The translations under genes and the position numbers were made by a program. A stretch of DNA of 64,000 nucleotides from Chondrosia reniformis. Lineage: Eukaryota; Porifera; Demospongiae; Chondrillida; Chondrillidae. The stretch spans positions 6,392,401-6,456,400 of the forward strand of contig OX359194.1 in NCBI GenBank assembly GCA_947172415.1. Reading direction: 5' to 3'. Positions 22,707 through 34,833 of this stretch are shown here, piece by piece. How positions within the stretch are numbered: the stretch's first letter is position 1; every line of letters begins with the position of its first letter. The notes under the pieces were generated by a model. The model made no database searches and was not told where the DNA came from. It saw only the letters and a program-made list of their open reading frames with translations.

Positions 22707-23730
22707 TCTTTAACTCTTGCAGCCTATATACACACATATAGTCTGTTATAAAAATTGAAACATTACAATGACTTGTACAAATGTACTGCATTGATTGAAC
22801 TTTCACTACAAATTAACATTGGAATAGTCTAAGAAATAAAACTTATGCAGATGAAGGTGAGTATATTTAAAGGGAGAGGAAGCTACGTAATTTATACATT
22901 ACAACTTACGAATATAATTTTAGGATTTTTGAAAGCTATTATGAAATCCTGTGCACCATGCATGCACTTATATAGTGCAGAGTTGTGTACATATTAAACC
23001 AGATATATAAATTATGGAAAAGTAAACTTAAAATTGAAAGTGAACAGATTGATAATGAATGTAATTACCAATCAATTTCCCATAGGAAATGGCTTGCAAT
23101 GTTATACAAACAAGTTTTACTGGTAACAATATCTTCTGCCAGGGAATTTACTAAAAACAAACCATATAAAGGTTTTCAGGGTTATCCATGGCCAACTTAT
23201 TATAATCTAATTAAAATATAGATTGAAAGTTTCGAGAGCTATAGCTATATATGTATGTTTGCATAATAAGAATACCAACGTAATTGTTATAAATGTATAT
23301 ATGGTCAAACAATTTGAGTGAAATTTATATAAAAAAGATAGCGTTTCAGTTAAATATATACACTGGATATTTTACTTCACTCAGCCTACGACCATACTAT
23401 GCTGAATAATATAGCTGGTTCTTGTCTGATTACCAAAGTCAGAACTGAATGTACGCTAAAATACTGGCATAATATGAGCATGTGTATATACTGTATCTAT
23501 TCAAGTATCATGCATCGCAGTATTGTCACAGCACTATACAGTTCAAGACCAAGTGGAGGCATGGTGGGCTATTCTTTAAATAGCTATTTATAATATTAAA
23601 ATATATAAAAATTGAAAAGGTCTCCAACATTAATTCAACATACACATGCAGTGACATACGTACGTAAAAAGGGGAAAGAAAGGTTTGATAAATGTTTAAA
23701 AAGCTAAAATATTTTGCACATGTGGTCCAT
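22707..23730. other. Intergenic spacer between receptors A and B
   Basis: AT-rich. It contains the 3' region of receptor A and the promoter of receptor B. No further exon, RNA gene or inverted repeat was recognised. Confidence 0.5.
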
Positions 23731-26700
23731 TTATATAACTGTGTGTGCATCCGTAATGAGTTCAGAACCACTAGTGTTGGGAGTGTGGGTGAGTGAACTA
23801 TAAGGAATGTATGTCATATGCATTGTTTCCATTCCCATATTATATGAAACTGTCCTGGTGGGGGATTCAGCCAAGTCTTTGACCACTGTAGCACTAAAAT
23901 CAGAGGTAGCCATTTTATGATTACAGTCTGATGACTCTCTGTCTTTTTGGTTCATCAGTCCATTTGGTGGATCATCATCGTACAGTGTTACTTCATCACC
24001 AATGATTGAAAAAATGTCTACTTCATTTAACTTGCTTCCCTTTTCTTGCATATAACTTCCTTCTGGCTGTATAAATGCACCAATAATATAATCTATTAAT
24101 TAATGATAGGCATATTATAGGTCAAATGTTAAAACAAACCTTTATGTCAATTTTTCCTCTAAAATCATAAACATTGGTTTGTTTATGTCTTTTGCTGAAA
24201 CATAGATATACAATACAAATTCTTGATTTCTGGATATATATTATGTACATATGTATATAATATAGCTTGATATATAGTATACATCTATGGGATATATACA
24301 CATACAATGTCAAGCCATACATCTGTCTATAAAATTGAACTTCCTATAGCATGTGTACAGGGTCATAGTATTATAGATAATTAATACATATTATGTATGT
24401 ATTATAGTATATAATATACATATATAATTTACTCACTACCAAATGAAGATTAACAGAGTAATGACAGCAGCTACTGTTACCATAGCAACCAATGAAAAGG
24501 TTGTGGTTGTACTTATAATGAGAGATGGGTCTGGTAGGAGCCCTACAATATCTAAAATGCATTATATGTAAATATGTATATACAATTTTCTATTATATAT
24601 AAATCCATAGCATATATACGTATGCACATACTCTTCAATCTCTTACACTATTATATATATTGGAATCTTCTCTAATGATAGTCTGATTAAGGTGACGGTA
24701 TATACATATATAAATTTTATGTGTTAAGAAGTAAATAATCACTTGAAGCTGTAGCCTGGTGACGAAAGTCTTATCTTACAGTAATTATTCACTTCCTCAT
24801 CATAGCATTTATATAATTACTGTACATAGTCAATTGACTTCCTTATTTTCTATGTAAATTTGTAGCATAAGTATATTTAAACATCTTACTTTCACAGGTC
24901 CTTCCATCAGTTGAAATTTGAAAGCCACTGTGACATTGACAAATGTAGGAGCCATTTGTGTTGATACAGATATGACCACAGTTATCATCATCTGTAACAC
25001 ACTCATCAATATCTATATATAAAATTTAAAAGAACTTTGGACTCTATAGGGTCATGTACTCATGCACTACTACATAGATGGAGCCCTATTTCCCAGGAAC
25101 AGATGCACACTAATCTATTTGTGCTTACATACTGCTAACCTTTGCACACAAGTCATAACCATTTTCACTGTAGATACATGTACATTTTATGTAGCTGAAT
25201 TGCTAAGTGAATATCTCCTGTATGCATAATCTTCTTTCACAGGGACAGAGAAGGAGAAGGAGAAAACTCTTGTATCCTCATAAAGCTCTCATTAGGTTTA
25301 GTACCCTATAGGACTTTTACACTAAAGTAGATGTATATATATATAGCATATCGAAAAATGGTGCATTATTAGATTATTGTGTGGACCTTTATATAGTTCT
25401 ACTGATGTAGAGCGTAGCACCCTACAAGTCACTAATCATTTGAATGGTGTGGAACACATATAACATGCATGTTCATTCACCTCCACAGCTTTTTCCATCA
25501 TCTTTAAAGTTATATCCTTCTTTGCAGCGACATTTATATCCTTCTGTAGTGTCCAAACACTCATGTTCACATTCACCAATGTCAACTGAACAATCTACAT
25601 ATATACATAACATACGTATACCACTAAATGATAGATGCGATATATAGAAATAATCACTGGGAGCTATTAATGTAAATCCCTTATTATTAGCGTGCTTTTA
25701 AATTTAGCTATTAGCAATTTGATATTTACCGCTAAAATTAGAGTTCACTAAATATAGTATTACTACTAAATAGAGTACTACTGTATTACTGTAATTCACT
25801 AACAAAACTTCCATGCATTTTGTAAGTCGCTAATATTAAATTCCGTTATGTAGGGGTAAAATCCAGTTTCATTAACTTTTGGTTCCGCTTAAATAAAGGG
25901 ATTTACAGTATATACATCTGACCAACCGAGGACATGACGAAAGTCTCAGATCTTGGTTGGGAGACCAATGTCCTATTGATTGGCTTAGTCCCTTTTCATA
26001 GATTTTAGATCTACAAAACCGTATTTTACCAATGCTTGTACATGCAACCAATTAGATATAAGGATAATGACTTTTTAACCAAGTATAAGTTATATGCGCC
26101 ATCTTACTCATTATTAGCATGACCTCATTACTCAAAGTACTGTTCTCCCCAGTTTGCCTGGAATAGAACAATCTCAAATACACAATCGGGCTTTCCACTT
26201 CAACTGAAATAGTGTTTACTGCTATGGAATTTTGATTTATCCAGTTCCATTGAGATTGGTGAATCGGGTGAACAGATTGGTAAGTGTCATTCTTGATGAT
26301 ATACAAGTCTATTGGTCCACCACAAGCGATAAAGCTACCATTAAGTGACTGCAAATAAAAAGAGTTGTACGTACATGGAATCACCAAAAGGGATTCATTA
26401 GCATGCAAGCTACGTACATATAGTCAGTACTACGTATACTGCATACATATGGTAATGATCGTGAGATAAAATATTTTTGACCATATCCCATTAAATTTCT
26501 GTATATGTTATATATGTAAAGTACCCATTCCAGAATATAAAATGCAAATTTTTGTTCAGAATGTAATTCACATATTTCGTATATATCACAAACATTAATA
26601 CACATACAGTACACCCATAGATAGATATAAATAGTGGCTTACTGTGACTATTATGCCAATGTTCAATGTTCTATTTATCTGAAATGATTCTTTAATGAAA

Positions 26701-27493
26701 ATCACTGGTATTACATGATCTATGCATGCAACATGAAGACTATAATTTGTGGCCTTAGAACCAAGTGGCTTCTGTGCCTTATAATATTATTATACTAACC
26801 AATGTAGTCTATTCTATATGGAGAATCAGTTTGTGACTCACGCCACGATGAAAAGATTGGCATGGCATACAAGCGCGCAACACAGTAAGTTCCACAATGA
26901 ATGGAGAAGTTGAAATGTATTGGCTTAATTATACCCAAAGCTTGTAGTTCATAGGTATGGTTCATTACTGTGATGGTCTTCTATTGGAGAAAGGATAATG
27001 AAACAACAGTTTTAGCATGCGCATATGGTTATAAAGGGATCTTAAGAAATGATTTTTGGTATATAAGTGGGTCCCTATTGTATATATATATATACAGAAA
27101 CTAGTGGCTGGTTAAACTTTCCTTCTTTTACCTTCTTTGTAAGCCATGGACACAATAATAATAAAAATATATGCGTGGATATACAAATTATCAGTGTCTT
27201 GCCGTTTCATTCAAAGTGCTTCCGATTGTAAGACATTCTACCGTCAATCTACAATAGTCAGCTGGTCTGCATTCGCTTTGCATAATGTCCAACTGAAGAG
27301 TGACTTCCCTAACGTTTGACTGGTCGTGCTCTATCAAACAGTGGTCAAGTGAACTCTCCAAATAGCTGCATGTTTCTAATAGGAGGGAAAACACTAGCAA
27401 CTCGCCGAGGTCATCTTGTCGCAGGTTACCTTTGCATACAGCTCTGCTGTTAAATGCGAAAAAAATCGCGAGGAACAACGAAGAGGTAGTCAT
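23731..27493 (-). CDS. Single-pass receptor-like protein A with two EGF domains
   Basis: Nine predicted exons on the minus strand: 27493-27242, 26980-26800, about 26753-26643, 26348-26108, 25594-25481, 25012-24890, 24542-24440, 24194-24140 and 24066-23731. It starts with a signal peptide (MTTSSLFLAIFFAFNSRAVC), chosen over an ATG seven codons upstream because it begins the hydrophobic stretch. The ectodomain has C-G-T-Y-C and SLNGSFIACGG stretches, then two calcium-binding EGF modules, one exon each (DIGECEHECLDTTEGYKC and DIDECVTDDDNCGHIC). Then come a membrane helix (SLVAMVTVAAVITLLIFIW) and a ~130-residue acidic tail with several tyrosines (NVYDF, YIPYSSL). Phases agree except between exons 2 and 3, where a one-base conflict means a small exon or different acceptor was missed. 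It is a likely cell-surface receptor of unknown ligand, paralogous to receptor B. Confidence 0.72.
25671..25907. mobile_element. MITE, TIR TGTAAATCCCTTAT type
   Basis: The left end TGTAAATCCCTTATTATTAG and the right end (reverse complement TGTAAATCCCTTTATTTAAG) form imperfect terminal inverted repeats around ~190 bp of non-coding DNA. It lies in the intron between the receptor A ectodomain and its first EGF exon. A related element is at 30022-30230. The target duplication is not clear. Confidence 0.55.
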
Positions 27494-27583
27494 TCCATTT
27501 GGTAGATGGCACAACTACTTTGTGAGTGTATACATTTCTACCTGTTCATTTTATATGACTTTTGCTAACACCTGGTCTGGTGT
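27494..27583. promoter_or_regulatory. Receptor A upstream region and 5' target duplication
   Basis: Only about 80 bp separate the receptor A start from the transposon. The last nine bases, GTCTGGTGT at 27575-27583, are repeated exactly at 28227-28235 and are the target-site duplication of the element. The promoter of receptor A must therefore be very short or lie partly within the element. Confidence 0.6.
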
Positions 27584-28226
27584 TAGTCTCGCGTAGCCCA
27601 GACCGCTATATCGCCTCCATATTTATATTATGACGTCACACGGTCGGCGAGATAGGGTCTGGTCAATTGCCTATACCACTTTTGTTCTGGCCCGAAGTGT
27701 TCCGGAAGTGGTAGGCGATGATAAACGCACTTCTAACGCATACGCATTTAGACGTGTGAATCTCACCCATGCAAACTGTAATGCTCCCTTTTCGGATTAA
27801 TAAACGATCAAAAATAATCGGTAGTGCTGCGTAGATGACGGATTTGCCATAACCCGTCGGCAGAGAAACAAAGGTATCCTTCCCGCTTACAAAGGCCTTA
27901 AAGGCTTCGATTTGCTTGTCCTTAAAGCTCCCAACACCAAACAATTTAGCAACGTCCACAAGAATTCTCGTAAGATCACTAGATTTAGAAGTACTCATCT
28001 CGTACGTAGATCGTATATATAGGACGATTTGCGGAGTTCACGTTACATACGCGTATCTCGTATGAATATAATTATTTCCATGGTAACTGCATAGTTAATG
28101 AGCCCCCAACTTCCGGGGGCCAGAACAAAAATGGTATAGGCAATTGACCAGACCCTATCTCGCCGACCGTGTGACGTCATAATATAAATATGGAGGCGAG
28201 ATAGCGGTCTGGGCTAGGCGAGACTA
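27584..28226. mobile_element. Mutator-like element with captured helicase exon (Pack-MULE-like)
   Basis: 643 bp bounded by ~115 bp terminal inverted repeats. The left end starts TAGTCTCGCGTAGCCCAGAC and the right end is its near-exact complement; both contain TGACGTCACACGGTCGGCG and TCAATTGCCTATACCA. Flanking it is a perfect 9 bp duplication, GTCTGGTGT (27575-27583 and 28227-28235). Long TIRs with 9 bp duplications are the mark of Mutator-like transposons. The interior encodes no transposase; it carries the first part of a RecQ-type helicase, so the element is non-autonomous. A degraded solo end sits at 17400-17463. TIR divergence is only a few percent, so this insertion is fairly young. Confidence 0.85.
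27663..27998 (-). pseudogene. RecQ-like helicase N-terminal fragment inside the transposon
   Basis: A 111-codon frame starting at 27998. The N-terminal half is helicase: FKDKQIEAF (motif 0 / Q-motif region) and FVSLPTGYGKSVIYAALP (Walker A, motif I), as in animal RecQ1-like proteins. After RKGSITVC the similarity stops at a GTGAGA string, as if the original exon's splice donor and start of intron were copied along. The remaining ~25 codons run into the left TIR. Motifs Ia-VI are missing, so it cannot be a working helicase. Whether it is transcribed or makes a small ATP-binding peptide is unknown. Confidence 0.8.
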
Positions 28227-28235
28227 GTCTGGTGT

Positions 28236-28733
28236 AGTCAGAACATAGGCGATTAGGATGTGGCGTCCACCCTTGTGGGCAGGTCTGTAACGCAAATTAG
28301 TCTTCACGTTTATTTTCGTTCAAAATCCATGGTTGCAATTTTGTTGTACAAAAACAACTGAGGCAATTTGTCAGAAGCGCTCGGATCGGGCCATGTAAGT
28401 TTATAGAGCCTATGCGTGTGAGATAGGCTATACATACCTGGCCGTTTGCTCTCCGCAGCGGAAGGATGTCTAAAGGGTAGTGCAAGATTGAGGTTGTTTT
28501 AAGATTCTATATAGCTAGTTTCTAGCGCTTAAATAAGGTCACTGGAAGAGTAACATGTGTATAGAGCGTCAAATATTGACCATAATAAGGAGGTCTGTGT
28601 GGGGCTACCAGCTGGTAGGTATGCGCGCTTCGTGTGCTATCTCTTAGTTTGTGTGATTGACAAGAATGCAGCTTCAGCTGCGAGGGCGAATTACATTGAA
28701 TTACATTGATTGAACATTGATTCTCGTCACTAG
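28236..28733. other. Spacer upstream of DYNC2LI1
   Basis: It holds the promoter and probably a first exon of DYNC2LI1, since the first recognisable coding exon begins at a splice acceptor (CACTAG) and an in-frame stop lies just before it. I could not identify that first exon. A 62-codon minus-strand frame here shows no family. Confidence 0.4.
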
Positions 28734-30413
28734 GAGTGTTAAAGATGACATTTGGACAGTAGCATTAGAGGAGAAGAGGAGGTTATACAGTGAGTTGTAT
28801 TCCACACCACTCCTCTTTTCTACCTCACCCACCTCATTTTGCAACCGCACCCACCTCATTTTGCAACCGCACCCACCTCATTTTGCAACCGCACCCACCT
28901 CATTTTGCTACCACACACACACCTCATTTTGCTACCACACCCACCTCATTTTGCAACCGCACCCACCTCATTTTGCTACCACACACACCTCATTTTGCAA
29001 CCGCACCCACCTCATTTTGCTACCACACACACCTCATTTTGCAACCGCACCCACCTCATTTTGCAACCGCACCCACCTCATTTTGCTACCACACCCATTA
29101 ATCACTTTGTAGAAGACAAGGGCTCCAAACTGGAGGAACAGTCTACAGTTATGTTTATAGGATCCAAGAATGCTGTATGTGAAGCAAGATTTCAGCACTT
29201 TATCCAATGGTCCATTAATACTCTCACTTCCCTTGTCACTTGTAGGGCAAAACAAGCTTGATACTTCGATTTCTTGAAAAGTGTGTACAAAGATTCTCTA
29301 TATAATCATGTTTACACTGTAATTTAGTAGTTAGTACTGATGTTGACACACAAGGTATTTAGACAATAGACGCTCATTCTAGATACGAATTCACCATTCT
29401 TTAGCGACCATGTGTGTGCTCCTTTCAGTACAGGTGTGATAGCAGTAGCTTACCTCTAGCAGAGATGGTGTTGTTTCAAGGGGTAGATTTAAGGGGCGGG
29501 GCTCTAGGTGCGGAAGTACCACTGTCTGAGTTTGTGTTAGCTGTATTTCCAACTTTTGGCCAAAACAGGCCAAACCACCTTGTATATTCTCTCTCTGTTG
29601 CACTCCTATATAACTTAACACACACCCCTTACAATTTTCTGGATCCACCACTGTAGTACATGTGTGACAATATCATTAACTCCTCTGGCAGAGAGATGGA
29701 TTTGTTAGAATACTTGTTAGCTGTTACACTCTTCTACTTCTGCCCTAGAAATGAGCAGGCAAAGCCTACCACAGGATTGGAATACACATTTGGTAGAAGA
29801 TCAAAAGGGGCTAATATGGTATGGCGTGGTATTACGTACGTAGATTGGGTTGTGAGCATTATAGAGTGAGAACACCTGAACCTCCCACTTGGAGGTCATA
29901 GCTCTGTGGGAGAGCCATCTACATAAGCTTGGGTAACTTCCTAACAGTACACTGGTTACAGGTTTAATTGAAAGATAGCAAACTAGTGCTTGTATTGTAA
30001 CTCAAGCTGATCTCTTTAGTCTACTGTAAAACCATTAATATTACGTCCATTATATTTAGTATATGACTTATTAGCGTCCATTAAATTTAGTGTTTTATTG
30101 TAAATACTTGCTCCACACTACTGCACATGCGTAATAATTAAAACATTTCAGCGACCATAAATGTTAGCGAATGATATCGCATTGCTAATTTCACTAACAT
30201 TAGTGGCACGCTAATATTAAGGGTTTTAGATTCAGCCCACCTACCTGTATAGCTTTTGTAAGGGACATGATTTAATTTAGAGGAGGTCTCCAGTTGACTC
30301 TCTTTCTTATGTAGGTGAAAGAGGTGGTCCATATATGGGAATTAGGGGGTGGGGCTTTCCTGTCAGACCTTATTGACCTACCCATATCAGCAAGTACCAT
30401 TGAGTGAGTTATT

Positions 30414-30444
<31 letters not shown>

Positions 30445-33400
30445 GGTTGTTGTTGTTATTGTTACTGTATTTAAGTGCAAGACGGGTTGCATGGATATAG
30501 TAGTGAAATACAGTACATGTTCAGCTGTGATTAGTACGTATAATCTCTTTAGAAAGGCTTTCCTCTGTTTAATAGGGGACTCTCCATTGTTCTTGTATTG
30601 GATCTTTCAGAACCAGAAGAGCTATGGAACACAATGGAAAGGCTTCTTCAACAAGTGTGCATTACAATATAGATCATCGCTAATTCTACATAGTTGTCTG
30701 TTTTATAATGCTTAAATGTTCCAAACAACTTCATTAATGGTGTACATTCCTTGGGTCAATGATGAAGGGTGGAACTCCCAGAAACAGATGTCTGCTCCAT
30801 TTGAGAAGAAGGAGAAGGAGAAAACTCTTGTATCCTCATCCAAAGCTCTCACTAGGTTTAGTTCCCTATAGGTCTTTACTCTTAAGTAGATAAGAAAACG
30901 GTGTGTTAAATAATTCATATATGATTGATAGATAGGTTTCTGTATCAATATTTTCAAGATTAAACTTTTTATATTTGTGTAGGTTCGGCAAAGAATTACT
31001 AAAGTGATGCATGAGATTAATCTCACAAACCCAAAGTGGGTCCTGCTTCATGTCCTTTGCACTACACTGGTAGTTTGCTACTGTAGTTTATAGCGACTAG
31101 TCCCCTCAGTGACTGACATGTGTTTTCAGGTAAATAATACAATTGACTTTGCAGGTATGCTAAGTATTTAGAAAACAAAGCATGGAAGAAATATGGCATT
31201 GATCATTTAGTGAGTGTTTATGTATACGTGTTTGTGTGTACCCATTAAGGTGTTCTGAATAGAGAACTGTTAGACCATGTGATGGTCACATGCATCAGTA
31301 CATTAAACGTGTGTACTGTCAACTGCTCATTTCATCACATTAGTATATCTAATATAGCGCCATCCAAACTGCTACGTATGTATATCAGGCTTTCTTTTAA
31401 GGGACAGAGTCCTTTGAAAATATTTTGTTCCCCATGAAGGAAGTCAATTGCCCATTTTTATAATGAACTAGGTTACTAGGCATAGGAGATAAGCTATGGT
31501 GCAGGTTACCTCCTCAAAATTTTGTTATACTTCTAAAGGGAACCCTGCTGTGTATATTTGATGCTCTACTGATGTGTCCTCTATTATCGTTACTTGTGGT
31601 GATCATTACAGGATAAGGATATGATCGATCCTTTACCTATAAAACTGGCCATCATGGGTACTAAATATGACATCTTTCAAGACATGGACCCTGAGAAGAG
31701 AAAGACAATTTGTAAAACACTTCGTTTTATTGCTCACGTCAATGGTGCTATTCTTCAGGTTAGCAAGATGTATGAAATTAATGTCAAAAGGAATATCAAA
31801 TGGACATACATATAGAGACGACCTATTTCTCTTCCTTTTGACTGTTACTGGAATAATAATATTACTGTATTCATCAGTCCCTTATGTCCCACTTGTTGCC
31901 ACTCCCACATGTTGCCACTCCCACATGCTGCCACTCCCACATGCTGCCACTCCCACTTGTTGCCACTCCCACATGCTGCCACTCCCACTTGTTGCCACTC
32001 CCACATGCTGCCACTCCCACTTGTTGCCACAACCGTAGTACACAGATAAGGTATATGTTAGAGATGATTGTAGTTCATGGTGATTAGAAACTCCCCCTGT
32101 AGTTTGTCAGTTTGAAGTCTGAATCTCTTGTTAGCAGAGTAAAACAAGTTATCAGTCACTTTGCATTTGGAACCAGCTTGAGGTGGGTCTATCTTGTTTT
32201 CTCAGGCCATGACCATTCCACACTGTAATACTCTTGTAATTGGTACAACAATTGTAGTAAAGTTATGCTTTTGTTAGATAATATTGATTACATAATTGTT
32301 AGAAAAATTGTAGATGAAAATGTAGGGAATATATAGTCTACAGCATCAAGGACAGTACAGATATCCTAGCATAATATTTGTTTTTGATTACATTGAATAG
32401 ACACTTCAAAGAATAGTTTACACTTTCATTTTGTATGTTGCCATAGCTTCCCCCTCCCACTACAGAAAAGGGGGTTGGGTCCATGGTAACAGTTTTATGA
32501 AGAGATTACTCTTAATATGTGTTTTTGTTGCAATAAAACGATAACCCAATGTAAGTATTGTAGTGCTATTCATAGTTCAGAGGCAATGGTGACTATATCT
32601 GATTGTCCTTGATCTATTGCAACTGTCACTTTAGACTGGACTGGTGAAGAGTTACAGTCATTATACACTTTAACTGTATCTTAGTGTGTATGGTGAGATG
32701 GATTATCATTGGAAAGTATAGTAAGTATAGTAAACACCAATGAACCAAGTGACCATGAAAGTGAAATACTTGTGGTGGATTAATGAGTTGACGGCAGTCA
32801 TTCAAACTCACCACCAAAGTGTACCAAACTGATGAACCCAAATGAGAATGAAACGGCTATCATTGGTTCTTTAATGATTTTTCCATCTTGGATGACTGGG
32901 AGACGATCACTGGTTGCCATTGAGAGAACTTTGGTCCTCCATCCAAGATAAGACTTTGGTTGTTTGACTAGTCAGCGTAATACGTACGTACTTCCCAGTG
33001 ATTATCCATTTTTCCATCACAGCCTTTGCACAGGTTATTAACTCCCTTGTTTTTATCAGTGTACGTATATGTGTAACATCACATTCAGTATTGTATTGTA
33101 TTGTATTGTATTGTATTGTATTGTATTGTATTGTATTGCACTGTACTGTACTGTACTGTACTGTACTGTATTAATGTAGTCACATTGTCTCAATGGATTA
33201 TACAAAGCCTTTGATAGTACCATCAGGTTCAGATGCTCTGGGACAGATTGGTGTCCCTCCAGTTCCTCAGGGAGAGCTAGCTCGCATACATGCCAAGTAC
33301 GTACTGCAGTACATCACTATATGCCTTCACAGTTGCCATAGTAACGTATAATAGTAGCACTTATCAAGTTTAACTTTGAGAAAAGTCTGTATGTGGGTAG

Positions 33401-34470
33401 TTCATCTTCAGCACTGCTAGAGAGGTGTAACTTGTACAATCTTTTTAAAAGTGAACTATTCCAGAGATAAGCTCAGTACAGTTTTATGAAACTACTGTGT
33501 TTTATCATTGATGATTTATTTATGGCATACTAATTAAAGGCAGAAAATTACAGTACTGGTTAATATTAATATACGTATTAGAGACTACATACCAAATATT
33601 GTTATTGTACTTGATCCAGAAAACCTCTTGAGTTATGGAAGCAAGGATACTGTGCATATTTCCCACAGAAAGAGGTTAGTGAATCACATACTGTATTTAC
33701 GTATACAACACATTACGCAGTCCAGCACATGGTTGTATATTTTGTGTCTGTATATATGTATATGTAAAGACAAGCTAAACACTGTATAACCTGTTCATAT
33801 AGAACTATATACGTATACGTAGTACTGTTTAGACATGTATAATGAAAATATATGTACATATAGTATTATTACATATTACAAGTTATATATCTACACTGCT
33901 CAAAGAAGGATGACTATCCAGCCATCACGTAAATCCTCCCCCACAGACCAAATGGTCACAGAAAGTCTAGGGCAACCAAACCTAGCCTAGCCTAGTTAGT
34001 CCATGCAGGAGAAAACAGCCTGAGGAAAAGTGGACTTCTGCGGGATTTGAACCTAATGGGAGGATTTACGTGATGGCTGGATAGTCATCCTTCTTTGAGC
34101 AGTGTAGATATATAACTTGTAATGTGATGATAACCTGCTCACATAGAACTTATTGAAGTATTATTACATATATTACAACCTTTTTAATTTTAAAGATATA
34201 TGTATATCCATGTGTATTATAACATCCAGCATATGATGCTATCTATAAATAGGGCAGCCATGTTTTTTGTGCCTTATCCCTACTTAGAGACTATATACTG
34301 CTGTATTCTCTGATATATAGTTTGGAAACTCAGTCAAGTCTCATGATATTAAAAGAGATAAAAAGTTTTCAGAAGATGCAATTGACCAAGCAAGATTACA
34401 GAAGGATAAAGAGCTCGAGAATTATAGAAAACACCAAGAGAAGAAAGCCAAAAAGCTACATTCAAACTAA
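28734..34470 (+). CDS. DYNC2LI1: Cytoplasmic dynein 2 light intermediate chain 1
   Basis: Subunit of the retrograde intraflagellar transport motor of cilia. Thirteen exons keep phase: 28734-28789, 29113-29174, 29246-29280, 29749-29818, 30315-30403, 30576-30654, 30983-31035, 31155-31209, 31612-31758, 32103-32182, 33180-33296, 33620-33674 and 34321-34470. Landmarks are a P-loop split over exons 2/3 (FIGSKNAGKTSLILRFLEK), LEYTFGRRSKG, WELGGG, LSIVLVLDLSEPEELW, IDPLPIKLAIMGTKYDIFQD and EKRKTICKTLRFIAH, all matching animal D2LIC, ending in a lysine-rich tail. The start codon was not found: the first exon visible (SVKDDIWTVALEEKRR) begins at an acceptor, so one 5' exon is missing from this model. 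Introns carry several mini- and microsatellites and two inverted-repeat elements. Confidence 0.93.
28812..29098 (+). repeat. 22 bp minisatellite in DYNC2LI1 intron 1
   Basis: About 13 units of an ACCCACCTCATTTTGCAACC type repeat with two alternating variants (GCAACCGCA and GCTACCACAC). It lies entirely between coding exons 1 and 2. The long open frames across it in all three frames are an effect of the repeat and not genes. Confidence 0.95.
30022..30230. mobile_element. MITE, TIR TACTGTAAAACC type
   Basis: The left end TACTGTAAAACCATTAATAT and the right end (complement TCTAAAACCCTTAATATTAG) are imperfect inverted repeats. The interior is AT-rich and non-coding. It is in DYNC2LI1 intron 4 and related to 25671-25907 by its GTAAANCC...TTA...TTAGCG terminus. 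Confidence 0.5.
30411..30463 (+). repeat. (GTT)n microsatellite
   Basis: About 17 near-perfect GTT units in DYNC2LI1 intron 5, right after the splice donor at 30404. Confidence 0.95.
31890..32035 (+). repeat. 16 bp minisatellite in DYNC2LI1 intron 9
   Basis: About nine units of a TGCCACTCCCACATGC type repeat, with CATG/CTTG variants. It is intronic and not coding. Confidence 0.92.
33090..33172 (+). repeat. Pentanucleotide tract (TATTG)n(TACTG)n
   Basis: A TATTG run followed by a TACTG run, ending immediately before the acceptor of DYNC2LI1 exon 11 at 33180, so it replaces the usual polypyrimidine tract with TG-rich sequence. Confidence 0.95.
33875..34123. mobile_element. Young MITE with perfect 66 bp TIRs
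   Basis: Arms 33875-33940 and 34058-34123 are exact inverted copies (start ATTACAAGTTATATATCTAC, inner end ATCCTCCC) around 117 bp. The perfect arms imply recent insertion or repair. It lies in DYNC2LI1 intron 12. The target duplication could not be fixed because a similar ATTATTACATATTACAA string also occurs downstream at about 34160. The family is not known to me. Confidence 0.85.
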
Positions 34471-34833
34471 CTGAAGTCACATTGTAACTGTCTTTGACTG
34501 CATTCAACCTCATCACTTATACATATTATACAGAAAATATTCTGTCAATTAGTGTATATGTACAATTACGTCAAAATAATTGTAATTTTTGATAATATTA
34601 ATTATCATTCTTCATATTTCTTCAGTTGTATCAGTGGTACAGTTGATGGTCTATATAAATATATATAGATGTATACATTTCATCATTTATGTACATTATA
34701 TATACGTATATATAAAACATGCATGGATTCACAGATTTATACATGCACCTCAAGCGCCCACAGTTAATTGGAGGATTTTCAAGTTATTATAATTATATAT
34801 ATATTATATATATCAACTTTCAATGATAATAAC

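Noticed and set aside
28717-29112. Proline/histidine-rich open frames over the 22 bp minisatellite
   Set aside because: Open in all three frames because of the repeat, and lying in an intron of DYNC2LI1.
34040-34060. tRNA-like B box (GGTTCAAATCC on the minus strand) in the 33.9 kb MITE
   Set aside because: No A box at suitable distance and no cloverleaf; probably chance.
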